From assembly GCA_903875815.1 (NCBI GenBank), contig CAIQXR010000147.1, positions 1 through 11,254 on the forward strand: DNA of 11,254 nt, given 5' to 3'. Each line of letters begins with the position of its first letter. Within the stretch, counting starts at the first letter, position 1. The translations under genes were made by a program, and so were the position numbers. This stretch comes from an uncultured Actinomycetes bacterium (GTDB taxonomy: Bacteria > Actinomycetota > Actinomycetes > Nanopelagicales > Nanopelagicaceae). Under the pieces are notes generated by a model that did not search any database, was not told the DNA's origin, and saw only the letters and a program-made list of their open reading frames with translations. Positions 1 through 6,445 of the stretch are shown piece after piece.

Positions 1-225
1 AATGTTCGCGCAACTTTCTATCGCAATGCCGATATTGAATTCTCACTTCGCCTGCGCCAGGCCCACGCCAAGCTCTGGCAGATGGATTTACCACTCGAGC
101 AAGCCCGCCACCATGGCTATTACGACAGCGATCCAGCGATGCGCGATGAGCAATCCAAGAAGACTTACGATCGAATTTTGGATCGCTTCCGTGGCAAGAA
201 CGAAATTCTTACCCCACGCCGCTAA
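1..225 (+). CDS. C-terminal fragment of an unrecognised protein
   Basis: Frame 1 is open from the first base to a TAA at 223-225 and gives 74 residues, so this is the 3' end of a gene that begins upstream. The fragment is rich in Arg, His, Asp, Glu and Lys and has no membrane segment. It contains a His-His-Gly-Tyr-Tyr-Asp stretch followed by an acidic/basic helix-like tail that ends in Pro-Arg-Arg. I do not recognise the family. The frame is favoured over the overlapping +2 frame because it uses the same kind of codons as murB and reads as a balanced soluble protein. The stop lies 19 bp before the murB start, so the two genes may be co-transcribed, although murB may also have its own start site. 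Confidence 0.6.
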   Translation, partial: NVRATFYRNADIEFSLRLRQAHAKLWQMDLPLEQARHHGYYDSDPAMRDEQSKKTYDRILDRFRGKNEILTPRR

Positions 226-232
226 ATCCCTA

Positions 233-238
233 TAACCT
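233..238 (+). promoter_or_regulatory. Candidate -10 element for a leaderless murB mRNA
   Basis: TAACCT fits the actinobacterial TANNNT -10 pattern and ends 6 nt before the murB ATG. That spacing would put the transcript start at or next to the start codon. No Shine-Dalgarno sequence is visible between the preceding stop and the ATG, which fits leaderless translation. No convincing -35 hexamer is seen. This is inference from pattern and spacing only. Confidence 0.35.
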
Positions 239-244
239 TTCCTT

Positions 245-1249
245 ATGTCTTCGCTCTCGCAATTCACCACCTTTCACCTCGGTGGGCCAGCAAAGACTTT
301 CATTACAGCAACAACCGAAAAAGAGATCATTGCTGCCGTCGATGCTGCTGATCAAGCCGGCGAGCAAGTACTCATACTTGGCGGCGGATCTAATTTATTA
401 ATTGCTGATGCCGGATTTAATGGCACCGTCATTCAGATCGCCAATAAGGGCAATAGTTATGAGATCGATGCCTGCAGTGGCGGAATGCTCGAAGTCCAAG
501 CCGGCGAGGATTGGGATGGCTTCGTGCAGTTCTGCATGGGACTTGGCCTTGCCAATCTGGAATCGATGAGTGGAATTCCTGGCACCGTGGGTGCTTCACC
601 CATTCAAAATATTGGCGCCTATGGCCATGAAGTTGGCGAAGTGATCGCCCGGGTTCGTGCTTATGATCGCCATGACCGCGAAGTGAAGACATTTACTGCC
701 TCTGAGTGTGGCTTTGGCTACCGCAACTCTCGCTTTAAAGATGAGAGCGACCGCTATGTCGTCTTGAGCGTTACATTCCAATTGCGTCGCGGCGAGAAAT
801 CACTGCCGATTGAATATGCCGAACTCGCCAAGAAGTTAGGCGTTGAAGTCGGCGTTCGGGTCGAAATTGAGAAAGTGCGCGCTGCAGTATTAGAACTTCG
901 CGCCGCTAAAGGGATGTTGCTGAGTGAAGGCATCTGGTCGGCTGGTTCATTCTTTACCAATCCGCTCCTCAGTGCCGAGCAAGCTGCGCTTCTTCCAGCC
1001 GATGCACCCAAGTACCCGCAGGGCGATGGCACTATCAAAACGTCGGCGGCGTGGTTGATGGAGCGTGCAGGAATTGAAAAGGGCTACCGCCACAAGGGCG
1101 CTCAGATCTCACCTCGCCATGTATTGGCCTTATCAAATGCGGGCGATGCGACCACGCAGGATCTCTTGGAACTCAAAGATTATGTAATAGAGAAGGTCGA
1201 GGCGAAATTTGGAATTCGCCTCGACCCTGAAGTGCAGATCGTTCAGTAA
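245..1249 (+). CDS. murB: UDP-N-acetylenolpyruvoylglucosamine reductase MurB
   Basis: MurB is a cytoplasmic FAD enzyme that uses NADPH to reduce UDP-GlcNAc-enolpyruvate to UDP-MurNAc, the second committed step of peptidoglycan precursor synthesis. The N-terminal FAD-binding half has TTFHLGGPA (8-16) and the FAD phosphate loop GGGSN (46-50), followed by SGIPGTVGASPIQNIGAYG. YRNSRF near 159-164 supplies the Tyr/Arg of type I enzymes. GSFFTNP carries the proton-donating Ser at about 235. The C-terminal DPEV holds the catalytic Glu at about 329. At 334 residues it is close to the 342 of the E. coli type I enzyme and appears complete. The ATG at 245 puts the GG-PA motif at the usual distance from the N terminus. 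There is no Shine-Dalgarno, and a -10-like TAACCT lies just upstream, so the mRNA may be leaderless. The gene converges on the aminotransferase 7 bp away. Confidence 0.97.
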   Translation: MSSLSQFTTFHLGGPAKTFITATTEKEIIAAVDAADQAGEQVLILGGGSNLLIADAGFNGTVIQIANKGNSYEIDACSGGMLEVQAGEDWDGFVQFCMGLGLANLESMSGIPGTVGASPIQNIGAYGHEVGEVIARVRAYDRHDREVKTFTASECGFGYRNSRFKDESDRYVVLSVTFQLRRGEKSLPIEYAELAKKLGVEVGVRVEIEKVRAAVLELRAAKGMLLSEGIWSAGSFFTNPLLSAEQAALLPADAPKYPQGDGTIKTSAAWLMERAGIEKGYRHKGAQISPRHVLALSNAGDATTQDLLELKDYVIEKVEAKFGIRLDPEVQIVQ

Positions 1250-1256
1250 GGATTTG

Positions 1257-2468
1257 CTACTTAGCTTCGCCCAATAACTTCTGAACGCGAGTAATACCTT
1301 CGACGATATCGTCATCGCCCAGCGCATATGAAAAGCGCAAGTATCCAGATGGTCCAAAGGCTTCACCAGGCACTGCTGCAACTTCGACTTCTTCGAGTAT
1401 CAATGTGGCGAGCTCTGCTGATGTAGTAGGGCGCTTGCCGCGAATCTCTTTACCGAGCAGACCCTTGACCGATGGATAGACGTAGAAAGCGCCGGTAGGG
1501 GTAGGGCAGACAACGCCAGGAATCTCATTGAGCATCTTGACGATCAATTTGCGTCGACGATCAAAGGCAACGCCCATCTCATGAACGGCGGATAGATCAC
1601 CGGCGAGCGCAGCGATTGCAGCCCGCTGCGAAATATTGGAGACGTTGGATGAAAGGTGTGACTGCAAGTTGGTAGCAGCCTTGATGACATCCTTCGGTCC
1701 AATCATCCAACCCACGCGCCAACCAGTCATTGCATAAGTCTTGGCAACGCCATTGAGAATGATGCAGCGATCGGCAATTTCCGGAACGAGTACCGGCATG
1801 CTTGGCGCAGTCGCACCGTCATAGAGCAAGTGCTCGTAAATCTCATCGGTGATGACCCAGATGCCGTGCTTGACTGCCCACTCACCAATTGCTTTGACTT
1901 GATCCGCAGAGTAAACCGAGCCGGTGGGATTAGAAGGAGAGCAGAAGAGCAGCGCCTTTGTCTTTGGTGTGCGAGCTGCTTCGAGTTGTTCAACAGTGAC
2001 TAAATAATTCTGTGATTCATCCGCAAAGACTTCAACGGCCTTACCGCCAGCGAGTTTGATGCACTCGGGGTAGGTGGTCCAATAAGGGGAAGGCAAGATG
2101 ACTTCATCGTCCGGATCAATGATGGCAGCAAATGATTGATAGACCGCTTGCTTTCCACCATTTGTTACTAAGACTTGATCAGCAGTGATTGCGTATTTGG
2201 AATCGCGAAGAGTCTTGGCGACGATCGCCTCTTTGAGTTCTGGTAATCCACCTGCTGGGGTATATCGATGGTTAGCCGGCTTCTTGGCGGCATCTACTGC
2301 AGCATCGACGATATAGGCAGGGGTAGGGAAGTCAGGCTCACCGGCTCCGAAGCCGATAACTGGCCGGCCGGCTGCTTTCAGGGCCTTGGCCTTACTGTCG
2401 ACAGCCAGGGTCGCAGACTCGGCAATGGCGGCAATACGGCGGGATACGCGGGGCTTGGATTCGCTCAT
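1257..2468 (-). CDS. aspC: Pyridoxal-phosphate aspartate aminotransferase, class I
   Basis: This is a cytoplasmic PLP enzyme that exchanges the amino group between aspartate and 2-oxoglutarate. It is 403 residues long, normal for the subgroup Ib family. Visible landmarks are [10 protein letters not shown] (41-50), the cofactor-contacting SPSNPTG (177-183), DEIY (208-211, Asp to the pyridine nitrogen and Tyr to the O3'), the Schiff-base Lys243 in [13 protein letters not shown], and Arg378 in YLRFSY, which binds the substrate alpha-carboxylate. An aminotransferase next to tRNA-Trp/secE/nusG is a standard actinobacterial arrangement. The exact substrate range (aspartate, or also prephenate/aromatic) cannot be fixed from sequence, so the symbol is a best match. 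The gene is divergent from the tRNA-Trp unit. The ATG lacks a Shine-Dalgarno but has a -10-like hexamer 7 nt upstream. Confidence 0.93.
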   Translation of the reverse strand: MSESKPRVSRRIAAIAESATLAVDSKAKALKAAGRPVIGFGAGEPDFPTPAYIVDAAVDAAKKPANHRYTPAGGLPELKEAIVAKTLRDSKYAITADQVLVTNGGKQAVYQSFAAIIDPDDEVILPSPYWTTYPECIKLAGGKAVEVFADESQNYLVTVEQLEAARTPKTKALLFCSPSNPTGSVYSADQVKAIGEWAVKHGIWVITDEIYEHLLYDGATAPSMPVLVPEIADRCIILNGVAKTYAMTGWRVGWMIGPKDVIKAATNLQSHLSSNVSNISQRAAIAALAGDLSAVHEMGVAFDRRRKLIVKMLNEIPGVVCPTPTGAFYVYPSVKGLLGKEIRGKRPTTSAELATLILEEVEVAAVPGEAFGPSGYLRFSYALGDDDIVEGITRVQKLLGEAK

Positions 2469-2475
2469 ACGGGCA

Positions 2476-2481
2476 ATTATG
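2476..2481 (-). promoter_or_regulatory. Candidate -10 element for the aminotransferase gene
   Basis: Read on the minus strand, CATAAT (5 of 6 to TATAAT) ends 7 nt before the ATG at 2468, again the geometry of a leaderless transcript. There is no ribosome-binding site in between and no good -35 at 16-18 bp. Confidence 0.3.
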
Positions 2482-2498
2482 CCCCCTCAGGAGCCAGT

Positions 2499-2527
2499 TT
2501 TACTCGGGCGCCCTCCCTGCGTACACT
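2499..2527 (+). promoter_or_regulatory. Candidate promoter for tRNA-Trp and secE-nusG
   Basis: TTTACT (2499-2504) and TACACT (2522-2527) are separated by 17 bp. They score 4 of 6 against TTGACA and TATAAT, and the second fits TANNNT. Predicted transcription starts near 2534, about 70 nt before the mature tRNA, leaving a leader for RNase P to remove. The site sits in the divergent gap, only about 18 bp from the candidate start region of the minus-strand aminotransferase. Confidence 0.5.
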
Positions 2528-2603
2528 CTCCCGTCTGGCACTTGCACAATCTTGCAAATGGTCATGATTACTCATGCCCAGAGTTGGATTGGTAGGCGCC
2601 CGA

Positions 2604-2677
2604 AGGGCAGTAGCTCAATTGGCTAGAGTTCCGGTCTCCAACACCGGCGGTTGGGGGTTCAAATCCCTCCTGCCCTG
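2604..2677 (+). tRNA. trnW: tRNA-Trp, anticodon CCA
   Basis: This is a full cloverleaf. The acceptor AGGGCAG (2604-2610) pairs with CTGCCCT (2670-2676), with discriminator G2677. The D-stem is GCTC/GAGT. The anticodon stem CCGGT/ACCGG (2631-2635/2643-2647) closes the loop CTCCAAC, giving anticodon CCA at 2638-2640. The T-arm GGGGG/CCCTC has loop TTCAAAT. The discriminator G is usual for bacterial tRNA-Trp. The 3' CCA is not encoded (GCAA follows), so it must be added enzymatically. tRNA-Trp just ahead of secE is the normal actinobacterial position. Confidence 0.97.
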
Positions 2678-2762
2678 CAAGTACGGCCAGCAAGACCCGC
2701 ACGATTTGTATGACCCGTAAGAAACGTTAGAGAAGTAAGCAACTAGTAGAAGAGGTAGAACT

Positions 2763-2984
2763 GTGAATAACGATACGCAAGTCGAAGATTCCAAGGGGAT
2801 CTTTGCGCGCATTGGCCTGTTCTATCGCCAAGTTGTCGTTGAGCTTCGCAAGGTCGTATGGCCTACCAAGAAAGAACTCACCACTTACACCTCCGTTGTC
2901 TTGGTCTTCGTCGGATTCATCATTCTCGTCGTCTCATTGCTCGACCTTGTATTAACCAAGGTTGTCTTCTTGGTTTTCGGATAA
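2763..2984 (+). CDS. secE: Preprotein translocase subunit SecE
   Basis: SecE is the small essential clamp subunit of the SecYEG channel in the plasma membrane. The protein is 73 residues, typical of the short single-span bacterial form. It has a soluble N terminus, an amphipathic surface helix ending in the conserved [14 protein letters not shown] (26-39, with WPT at 33-35), and one transmembrane helix from about 43 to 67. The start is a GTG at 2763, preceded by AGAGG about 8 nt upstream. No in-frame ATG would retain the N-terminal helix. It is followed directly by nusG, with the spacer carrying the nusG ribosome site, so the two are translated from one mRNA. Confidence 0.95.
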   Translation: MNNDTQVEDSKGIFARIGLFYRQVVVELRKVVWPTKKELTTYTSVVLVFVGFIILVVSLLDLVLTKVVFLVFG

Positions 2985-2994
2985 GGCGGATCAC

Positions 2995-3771
2995 ATGTCA
3001 TTTAGCGATGAATTAAATACTCAGGTTCCTACCGAGAGCGCTGCTCCCGTAGATGCCTTTGAGGCTGCGCTCGCAGCCACCGCAAATCCAGATGTAGTTA
3101 TTGAAGATGTTGTTGCTGACCTCGCAATCGGTTCAGTGGAAGCTGTTGCAGCTATTGAGGAAGAAGTTGCAGCCGAGACCGCTGAAGAAGAAGAGAACGA
3201 TGAAAACGCTGAGTTCCGCAAAGCACTTCGCGATGCACCTGGCGATTGGTATGTCGTTCACTCGTATGCCGGTTATGAGAAGAAAGTTAAGGGCAGCCTC
3301 ACCAACCGCGTGACCTCGCTCAACATGGAAGATTTTATTTTCCAGATCGAAGTTCCTGAAGAAGAAGTAACCGAGATTAAGAATGGCCAGCGCAAGCAGG
3401 TTAAGCGCAATGTCTTCCCTGGTTACGTTCTCGTTCGCATGGATCTCACCGATGAATCATGGTCGTGCGTACGTAACACCCCTGGTGTGACGGGCTTTGT
3501 GGGCAACGCTCACCACCCATCACCACTCTCACTTTCTGAGGTTGAAAATATCTTGGCACCACGTCCGGTCAAAGCGGGCGCGAAGATCGATATCAAGATG
3601 GTCGATTTCGAGATTGGCGAGTCCATCACTGTTATGGATGGTCCATTCGCAACTCTGCCAGCAACAATTTCAGAGATCATGCCAGAGCAAGGAAAGCTCA
3701 AGGTATTGGTATCTATCTTTGGTCGCGAGACCCCAGTAGAGCTCGCATTCAACCAAGTACAGAAGCTTTAA
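2995..3771 (+). CDS. nusG: Transcription termination/antitermination factor NusG
   Basis: NusG binds the RNA polymerase clamp, modulates elongation and pausing, and links polymerase to Rho or to ribosomal protein S10. The product is 258 residues. Residues 1-82 are a low-complexity acidic Ala/Glu/Val extension, which is common in actinobacterial NusG and absent from E. coli NusG. The NGN domain starts at [12 protein letters not shown] (84-95) and includes FPGYVLVRM (141-149). The KOW domain follows from about 205 (VMDGPFA) to the end. I chose the ATG at 2995 because AAGGCGG lies about 8 nt before it. An upstream in-frame codon at 2962 would overlap secE and lacks a site. rplK follows 31 nt later without a promoter-like sequence. 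Confidence 0.96.
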   Translation: MSFSDELNTQVPTESAAPVDAFEAALAATANPDVVIEDVVADLAIGSVEAVAAIEEEVAAETAEEEENDENAEFRKALRDAPGDWYVVHSYAGYEKKVKGSLTNRVTSLNMEDFIFQIEVPEEEVTEIKNGQRKQVKRNVFPGYVLVRMDLTDESWSCVRNTPGVTGFVGNAHHPSPLSLSEVENILAPRPVKAGAKIDIKMVDFEIGESITVMDGPFATLPATISEIMPEQGKLKVLVSIFGRETPVELAFNQVQKL

Positions 3772-3802
3772 TTTCAGGTAACCGAGAAAAGGAAAACGAA
3801 CC

Positions 3803-4231
3803 ATGGCACCAAAGAAGAAGATCACCGCACTTATTAAGTTGCAGATCCAGGCTGGCGCAGCAACACCAGCTCCACCAGTAGGTCCTGCCCTCGGTCAGCA
3901 TGGCGTCAACATCATGGACTTCGTCAAGGCATACAACGCTGAGACCGAAAACCAAAAGGGTCAGATCATCCCCGTAGAGATCACTGTCTACGAAGATCGT
4001 TCATTCACCTTCATCACCAAGACCCCTCCAGCATCACGCTTGATCCTCAAGGCTGCTGGCGTTGAAAAGGGTTCACCAGTTCCACACAAGACCAAGGTCG
4101 CTAACATCACCAAGGCACAGGTAGAAGAGATTGCAAAGCTCAAGATGCCTGACCTCAATGCAAACGATCTCGAAGCTGCATCATTGATCATCGCGGGAAC
4201 AGCACGTTCCATGGGAATCACGGTCGGCTAA
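3803..4231 (+). CDS. rplK: 50S ribosomal protein L11
   Basis: L11 is 142 residues, full length for the family. It forms the base of the GTPase-associated centre with the 1070 region of 23S rRNA and is needed for RelA-type stringent signalling. The N-terminal domain carries the conserved proline helix in [20 protein letters not shown] (21-40), which is the thiostrepton-contacting surface. The C-terminal RNA-binding domain contains the Gly-Val-Glu-Lys-Gly-Ser loop and ends in [11 protein letters not shown]. The ATG is preceded by AAAAGGAAAA at good spacing. There is no room for an L1-type operator in the 31 nt before this gene, whereas the gap after it is large and structured. Confidence 0.98.
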   Translation: MAPKKKITALIKLQIQAGAATPAPPVGPALGQHGVNIMDFVKAYNAETENQKGQIIPVEITVYEDRSFTFITKTPPASRLILKAAGVEKGSPVPHKTKVANITKAQVEEIAKLKMPDLNANDLEAASLIIAGTARSMGITVG

Positions 4232-4241
4232 TTAAATATTT

Positions 4242-4350
4242 AGTAGCCACAAGCTACTGAAGGTCCGCGGAGAAAATTTCTTCGCGGGCGTGGGAGAACC
4301 TCGCTGGTTCGTTAACCACAACTCGAACTGATCATAGAAATATGAATCAG
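4242..4350 (+). promoter_or_regulatory. Structured rplK-rplA intergenic RNA, candidate L1 operator
   Basis: The 132-nt gap holds consecutive hairpins. H1 is AGTAGC/GCTACT (4242-4247/4253-4258). H2 is a strong stem of 8 to 10 bp with CCGCG/CGCGG at its base (4265-4274/4278-4287). H3 comes in two competing forms, GAACC/GGTTC (4296-4300/4306-4310) or TGGTT/AACCA (4305-4309/4314-4318). H4 is CTGAT-CATA/TATG-ATCAG (4328-4336/4341-4350) with a GAAA tetraloop and a bulged A4345. H4 ends only 3 nt before the rplA AGGAG site. No U-tract follows H2, so it is not a classical terminator. L1 represses its own operon in other bacteria through a leader structure. Assigning that role here is inference. Confidence 0.5.
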
Positions 4351-4363
4351 ATTAGGAGCAGAA

Positions 4364-5068
4364 ATGAAGCGCAGTAAGGCATACAAGGCAGCAGCTGAGA
4401 AGGTTGATTTCAAGAACCTTTACACACCTGGCCAAGCAGTAAAGCTTGCTAAGGAGACCAGCGTTACTAAGTACGATGCATCTGTAGAAGTTGCACTTGT
4501 TTTGGGCGTTGACCCAAAGAAGGCAGACCAGGCGATCCGTACCACCGTAAACCTTCCACACGGAACCGGTAAGACCGCTCGCGTCCTCGTATTTGCAAAC
4601 GGAGAGCGTGCTGATGAAGCTCGCGCAGCCGGTGCAGATATCGTCGGTGGCGATGAACTTATCGACGAAGTTTCTAAGGGCCGCCTCGACTACGACGCAG
4701 TCGTAGCAACACCAGATTTGATGGGTAAAGTCGGTCGCCTCGGTAAGGTCCTTGGACCACGTGGCCTCATGCCTAACCCAAAGACCGGAACAGTGACAAC
4801 AGATGTTGCCAAGGCTGTTACCGATATTAAGGGTGGAAAGATCGAGTTCCGCGTTGATAAGAACTCCAACCTCCACTTCCTTATCGGCAAGGCATCCTTC
4901 ACCGCTCAGCAGCTCGCTGAGAACTATGCAGCAGCAATGGACGAAGTACTTCGCGCCAAGCCAGCTTCATCGAAGGGTCGCTACATCCGCAAGGCTGTTA
5001 TCTCGACAACGATGGGACCTGGAATTCAGGTAGATCCAAACCTCATCCGCGATCCAGAGAACGCTTAA
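4364..5068 (+). CDS. rplA: 50S ribosomal protein L1
   Basis: L1 is 234 residues, the normal length. It forms the mobile L1 stalk that handles E-site tRNA exit and is the usual translational repressor of the L11-L1 operon. Domain I is built from the N- and C-terminal segments. The inserted domain II (roughly 68-160) carries [12 protein letters not shown] (67-78). The L1 signature runs from about 118 to 145 ([17 protein letters not shown], then [10 protein letters not shown]). The ATG at 4364 has AGGAG at 4354-4358, a 5-nt spacing. It follows rplK in the usual order, but the intervening spacer is unusually long and folded. A separate promoter for rplJ-rplL begins 24 bp after the stop. Confidence 0.98.
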   Translation: MKRSKAYKAAAEKVDFKNLYTPGQAVKLAKETSVTKYDASVEVALVLGVDPKKADQAIRTTVNLPHGTGKTARVLVFANGERADEARAAGADIVGGDELIDEVSKGRLDYDAVVATPDLMGKVGRLGKVLGPRGLMPNPKTGTVTTDVAKAVTDIKGGKIEFRVDKNSNLHFLIGKASFTAQQLAENYAAAMDEVLRAKPASSKGRYIRKAVISTTMGPGIQVDPNLIRDPENA

Positions 5069-5091
5069 GTTTCACCCAGAAATACCTAGTT

Positions 5092-5121
5092 TTGACGGGG
5101 GTAGGTCGAAAGATCTACCCT
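5092..5121 (+). promoter_or_regulatory. Promoter for the rplJ-rplL unit
   Basis: TTGACG (5092-5097, 5 of 6) and TACCCT (5116-5121, TANNNT form) are 18 bp apart. A transcript starting near 5128 would begin just before the L10-leader fold. The spacer and the -10 are part of a near-perfect inverted repeat, GGGTAGGTC-GAAA-GATCTACCC (5099-5107/5112-5120, one G-T pair). It could act as an operator, or as a hairpin in read-through RNA from rplA. Confidence 0.6.
5098..5110 (+). repeat. 13-bp motif GGGGTAGGTCGAA, copy 1 (rplJ promoter)
   Basis: This copy matches 12 of 13 bases with 9051-9063 upstream of rpoB (GGGGTAGATCGAA). Here it lies between the -35 and -10 elements and forms the left arm of the inverted repeat. 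The right arm read on the minus strand gives GGGTAGATC, identical to the core of the rpoB copy. Confidence 0.4.
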
Positions 5122-5201
5122 AGTCATCTCACCAAAGACTGCAGGCCGCGGCCCGGGGAAACCCAAGCCACGTTAATTGCGAGAGATCGCAGCCCGCATA
5201 G

Positions 5202-5227
5202 GTGCACATGAGATAACCCTCGTGCGC
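5202..5227 (+). promoter_or_regulatory. Antiterminator stem of the L10 leader
   Basis: GTGCAC-AT-GAG (5202-5212) pairs with CTC-GTGCGC (5219-5227) around the loop ATAACC, giving nine pairs including one G-U with an AU bulge. It uses almost all of the terminator's 5' arm, so the two stems cannot coexist. The stem begins 3 nt after the end of junction stem P1, which suggests that L10 binding to the junction favours the terminator. Confidence 0.6.
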
Positions 5228-5255
5228 ATTTATGCGCCGGGGATTTTTTAATTTT
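5218..5255 (+). terminator. Intrinsic terminator (attenuator) before rplJ
   Basis: CCTCG-T-GCGCA (5218-5228) pairs with TGCGC-CGGGG (5233-5242) over the loop TTTA, giving ten pairs with one bulged T and one G-U. It is followed by TTTTTT, AA and TTTT (5244-5255). It lies 90 nt upstream of the rplJ start, in the leader and not at the end of a gene, so it should act as a regulated attenuator. Confidence 0.85.
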
Positions 5256-5298
5256 CGGCGGGTTGAGAAAGTGAACGCTCCACAACCGTAAGACCAGA

Positions 5299-5316
5299 TT
5301 CGCTTACTTAAGCGAA
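5299..5316 (+). promoter_or_regulatory. Hairpin just upstream of the rplJ ribosome site
   Basis: TTCGCTT-ACTT-AAGCGAA is a perfect 7-bp hairpin, or 8 bp with a 2-nt loop. It ends about 17 nt before the rplJ Shine-Dalgarno (AAAGGAAG, 5333-5340). It could protect the mRNA 5' side after processing or influence initiation. It has no U-tract. Confidence 0.4.
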
Positions 5317-5344
5317 GATGACATGTAGATAGAAAGGAAGCCGC

Positions 5345-5977
5345 ATGGCGCGTCCTGATAAGGAAGCAGCAGTAGCTGAGCTCACGGAAGATTTCCGTGG
5401 TGCAAACGCAACTGTTTTGACCGAGTACCGCGGTCTCTCCGTATCCGCAATGAAGACTCTACGTCGTTCATTGGGTGCAGAAACTAAGTACTCAGTCGTC
5501 AAGAACACCTTGACCAAGATTGCTGCAAAGAATGCTGGCGTTGAGATCTCTGATGATCTTCTCGTTGGTCCTTCTGCAGTTGCATTCATCAAGGGTGATT
5601 TCATTGAGGCCGCAAAGGGCCTTAAGAACTTCCAGAAGGAGAATTCCGCACTTGTTATCAAGGGCGCAATCTTCGAAGGAAAGACACTAACAACTGCAGA
5701 GATCATGCAATACGCAGATCTCGAGAGCCGTGAGGTTCTCTTGAGCAAGCTTGCTGGTGCAATGAAGGGCACAATGGCCAAGGCCGCACGTACCCTCGAC
5801 GCACTTCGCATCAAGCTCGAAGCAGGCGCACCTGCCGTTGCTGCTCCAGCAGCAGAGGCAGCTCCAGTTGTCGAAGAGACACCCGCAGCAGAAGCAGTTG
5901 TCGAGGCCCCAGTAGCCGAAGCAGCAGCAGAAGTTGCAACAGAAGAAGCAGCTCCAGAAGCTCCGGCAGCTGAATAA
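5345..5977 (+). CDS. rplJ: 50S ribosomal protein L10, with long Ala/Glu/Pro tail
   Basis: L10 anchors L7/L12 dimers at the ribosomal stalk base and, in complex with L12, represses its own operon. Residues 1-100 form the rRNA-binding domain, with [18 protein letters not shown] (26-43) and [13 protein letters not shown] (53-65). The C-terminal helix that docks L12 dimers lies around 130-160. Residues 161-210 form a low-complexity tail of Ala, Glu, Val and Pro. Total length is 210, against about 165-175 in most bacteria. The tail composition resembles the L7/L12 hinge and reads smoothly in frame, so it looks genuine and not a frameshift. The ATG at 5345 follows AAAGGAAG. Expression is probably set by the L10 leader upstream. 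Confidence 0.97.
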   Translation: MARPDKEAAVAELTEDFRGANATVLTEYRGLSVSAMKTLRRSLGAETKYSVVKNTLTKIAAKNAGVEISDDLLVGPSAVAFIKGDFIEAAKGLKNFQKENSALVIKGAIFEGKTLTTAEIMQYADLESREVLLSKLAGAMKGTMAKAARTLDALRIKLEAGAPAVAAPAAEAAPVVEETPAAEAVVEAPVAEAAAEVATEEAAPEAPAAE

Positions 5978-6008
5978 TTTTTAGTCAAAAGAAAAGGAAA
6001 ATATAAAA

Positions 6009-6392
6009 ATGGCAAAGCTCTCACAAGCAGATCTATTGGCACAGTTCGAAGAACTCACACTCGTTGAGCTCTCAGACTTCGTCAAAGCATTTGAAGAGAA
6101 GTTCGATGTAACAGCAGCAGCTCCAGTAGCAGCAGCAGGCGGAGCAGCAGCTCCAGCAGCTGGTGGCGCATCAGATCAGGACGAGTTCTCACTCATCCTC
6201 GAAGATGCAGGTTCACAGAAGATTGCTGTTATCAAGGAAGTACGTGGCATCAACTCAGCTCTTGGCCTCAAGGAAGCCAAGGACCTCGTCGATGCAACAC
6301 CTGCAACCCTCATCGAAAAGGGTTCAAAGGAAGCTGTCGAGAAGGCAAAGACCGCTCTCGAAGCAGCTGGTGCAAAGGTCACCATCAAGTAA
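6009..6392 (+). CDS. rplL: 50S ribosomal protein L7/L12
   Basis: This multi-copy stalk protein recruits and activates translational GTPases. At 127 residues it is slightly longer than the 120 of E. coli. The N-terminal dimerisation and L10-binding domain is at 1-33, an Ala/Gly/Pro-rich hinge at about 35-56, and the globular C-terminal domain at 57-127. The C-terminal domain includes [10 protein letters not shown] and [13 protein letters not shown], the surface that contacts EF-Tu and EF-G. The start has AAAAGGAAAA upstream. The gene lies 31 nt after rplJ with no terminator between them, and a strong terminator follows 13 nt after the stop. rpoB is therefore not in the same simple transcript. 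Confidence 0.98.
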   Translation: MAKLSQADLLAQFEELTLVELSDFVKAFEEKFDVTAAAPVAAAGGAAAPAAGGASDQDEFSLILEDAGSQKIAVIKEVRGINSALGLKEAKDLVDATPATLIEKGSKEAVEKAKTALEAAGAKVTIK

Positions 6393-6405
6393 TTATCTAC
6401 TTGCA

Positions 6406-6445
6406 AAAGAAGGGCTCCCGTTCGCGGGAGCCCTTCTTTGTTTAA
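6406..6445 (+). terminator. Strong intrinsic terminator after rplL
   Basis: A perfect 15-bp stem (6406-6420 with 6425-6439) with loop TTCG is built from AAGAAGGGCTCCCG and its complement. The 3' side ends TTCTTTG then TTT. The A-rich 5' flank would also support some termination of minus-strand transcripts. Confidence 0.95.

Larger units (their letters stand above)
5128..5256 (+). ncRNA. L10 ribosomal protein leader (autoregulatory attenuator)
   Basis: The position upstream of rplJ-rplL, the CCAAAGACTGCAGGC and GCCCGCATAGGTG segments and the fold all match the known L10 leader class (Rfam L10_leader). P1 is TGCAGGC/GCCCGCA (5140-5146/5192-5198, one A-C mismatch). Two GNRA-capped arms sit inside it. 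GGC-CC-GGG-GAAA-CCC-AA-GCC (5150-5169) has an asymmetric-looking internal loop that could be the kinked L10 site, and TGCGA-GAGA-TCGCA spans 5178-5191. Downstream, an antiterminator (5202-5227) and a terminator (5218-5242) share sequence and exclude each other. In characterised bacteria the L10-L12 complex binds this RNA and lowers rplJL expression. Confidence 0.85.

Noticed and set aside
2..235. Plus-strand frame 2 at the window start (77 codons)
   Set aside because: It overlaps the better frame-1 gene end and reads as an unusual Ser/Arg/Pro mixture. Frame 1 is open to the window edge.
2615..2812. Minus-strand 65-codon frame across the tRNA-Trp gene, containing GRRDLNPQPPVLETGTLAN
   Set aside because: This peptide string is the antisense translation of tRNA-Trp and is a well-known false protein. 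The cloverleaf explains the sequence.
2962..2994. Upstream in-frame extension of nusG overlapping secE
   Set aside because: It has no ribosome site, and AAGGCGG precedes the ATG at 2995.
4265..4287. H2 hairpin as an intrinsic terminator after rplK
   Set aside because: A GC-rich stretch follows the stem in place of a U-tract, and rplA lies downstream in the same operon.
4352..4876. Minus-strand 174-codon frame opposite rplA
   Set aside because: It is a Cys-rich antisense shadow of a clear L1 gene, with no ribosome site.
5308..6042. Minus-strand 244-codon frame opposite rplJ
   Set aside because: It is an Ala/Ser-rich shadow of rplJ and its GCA/GAA-rich tail. The plus frame is unmistakable L10 with a ribosome site.
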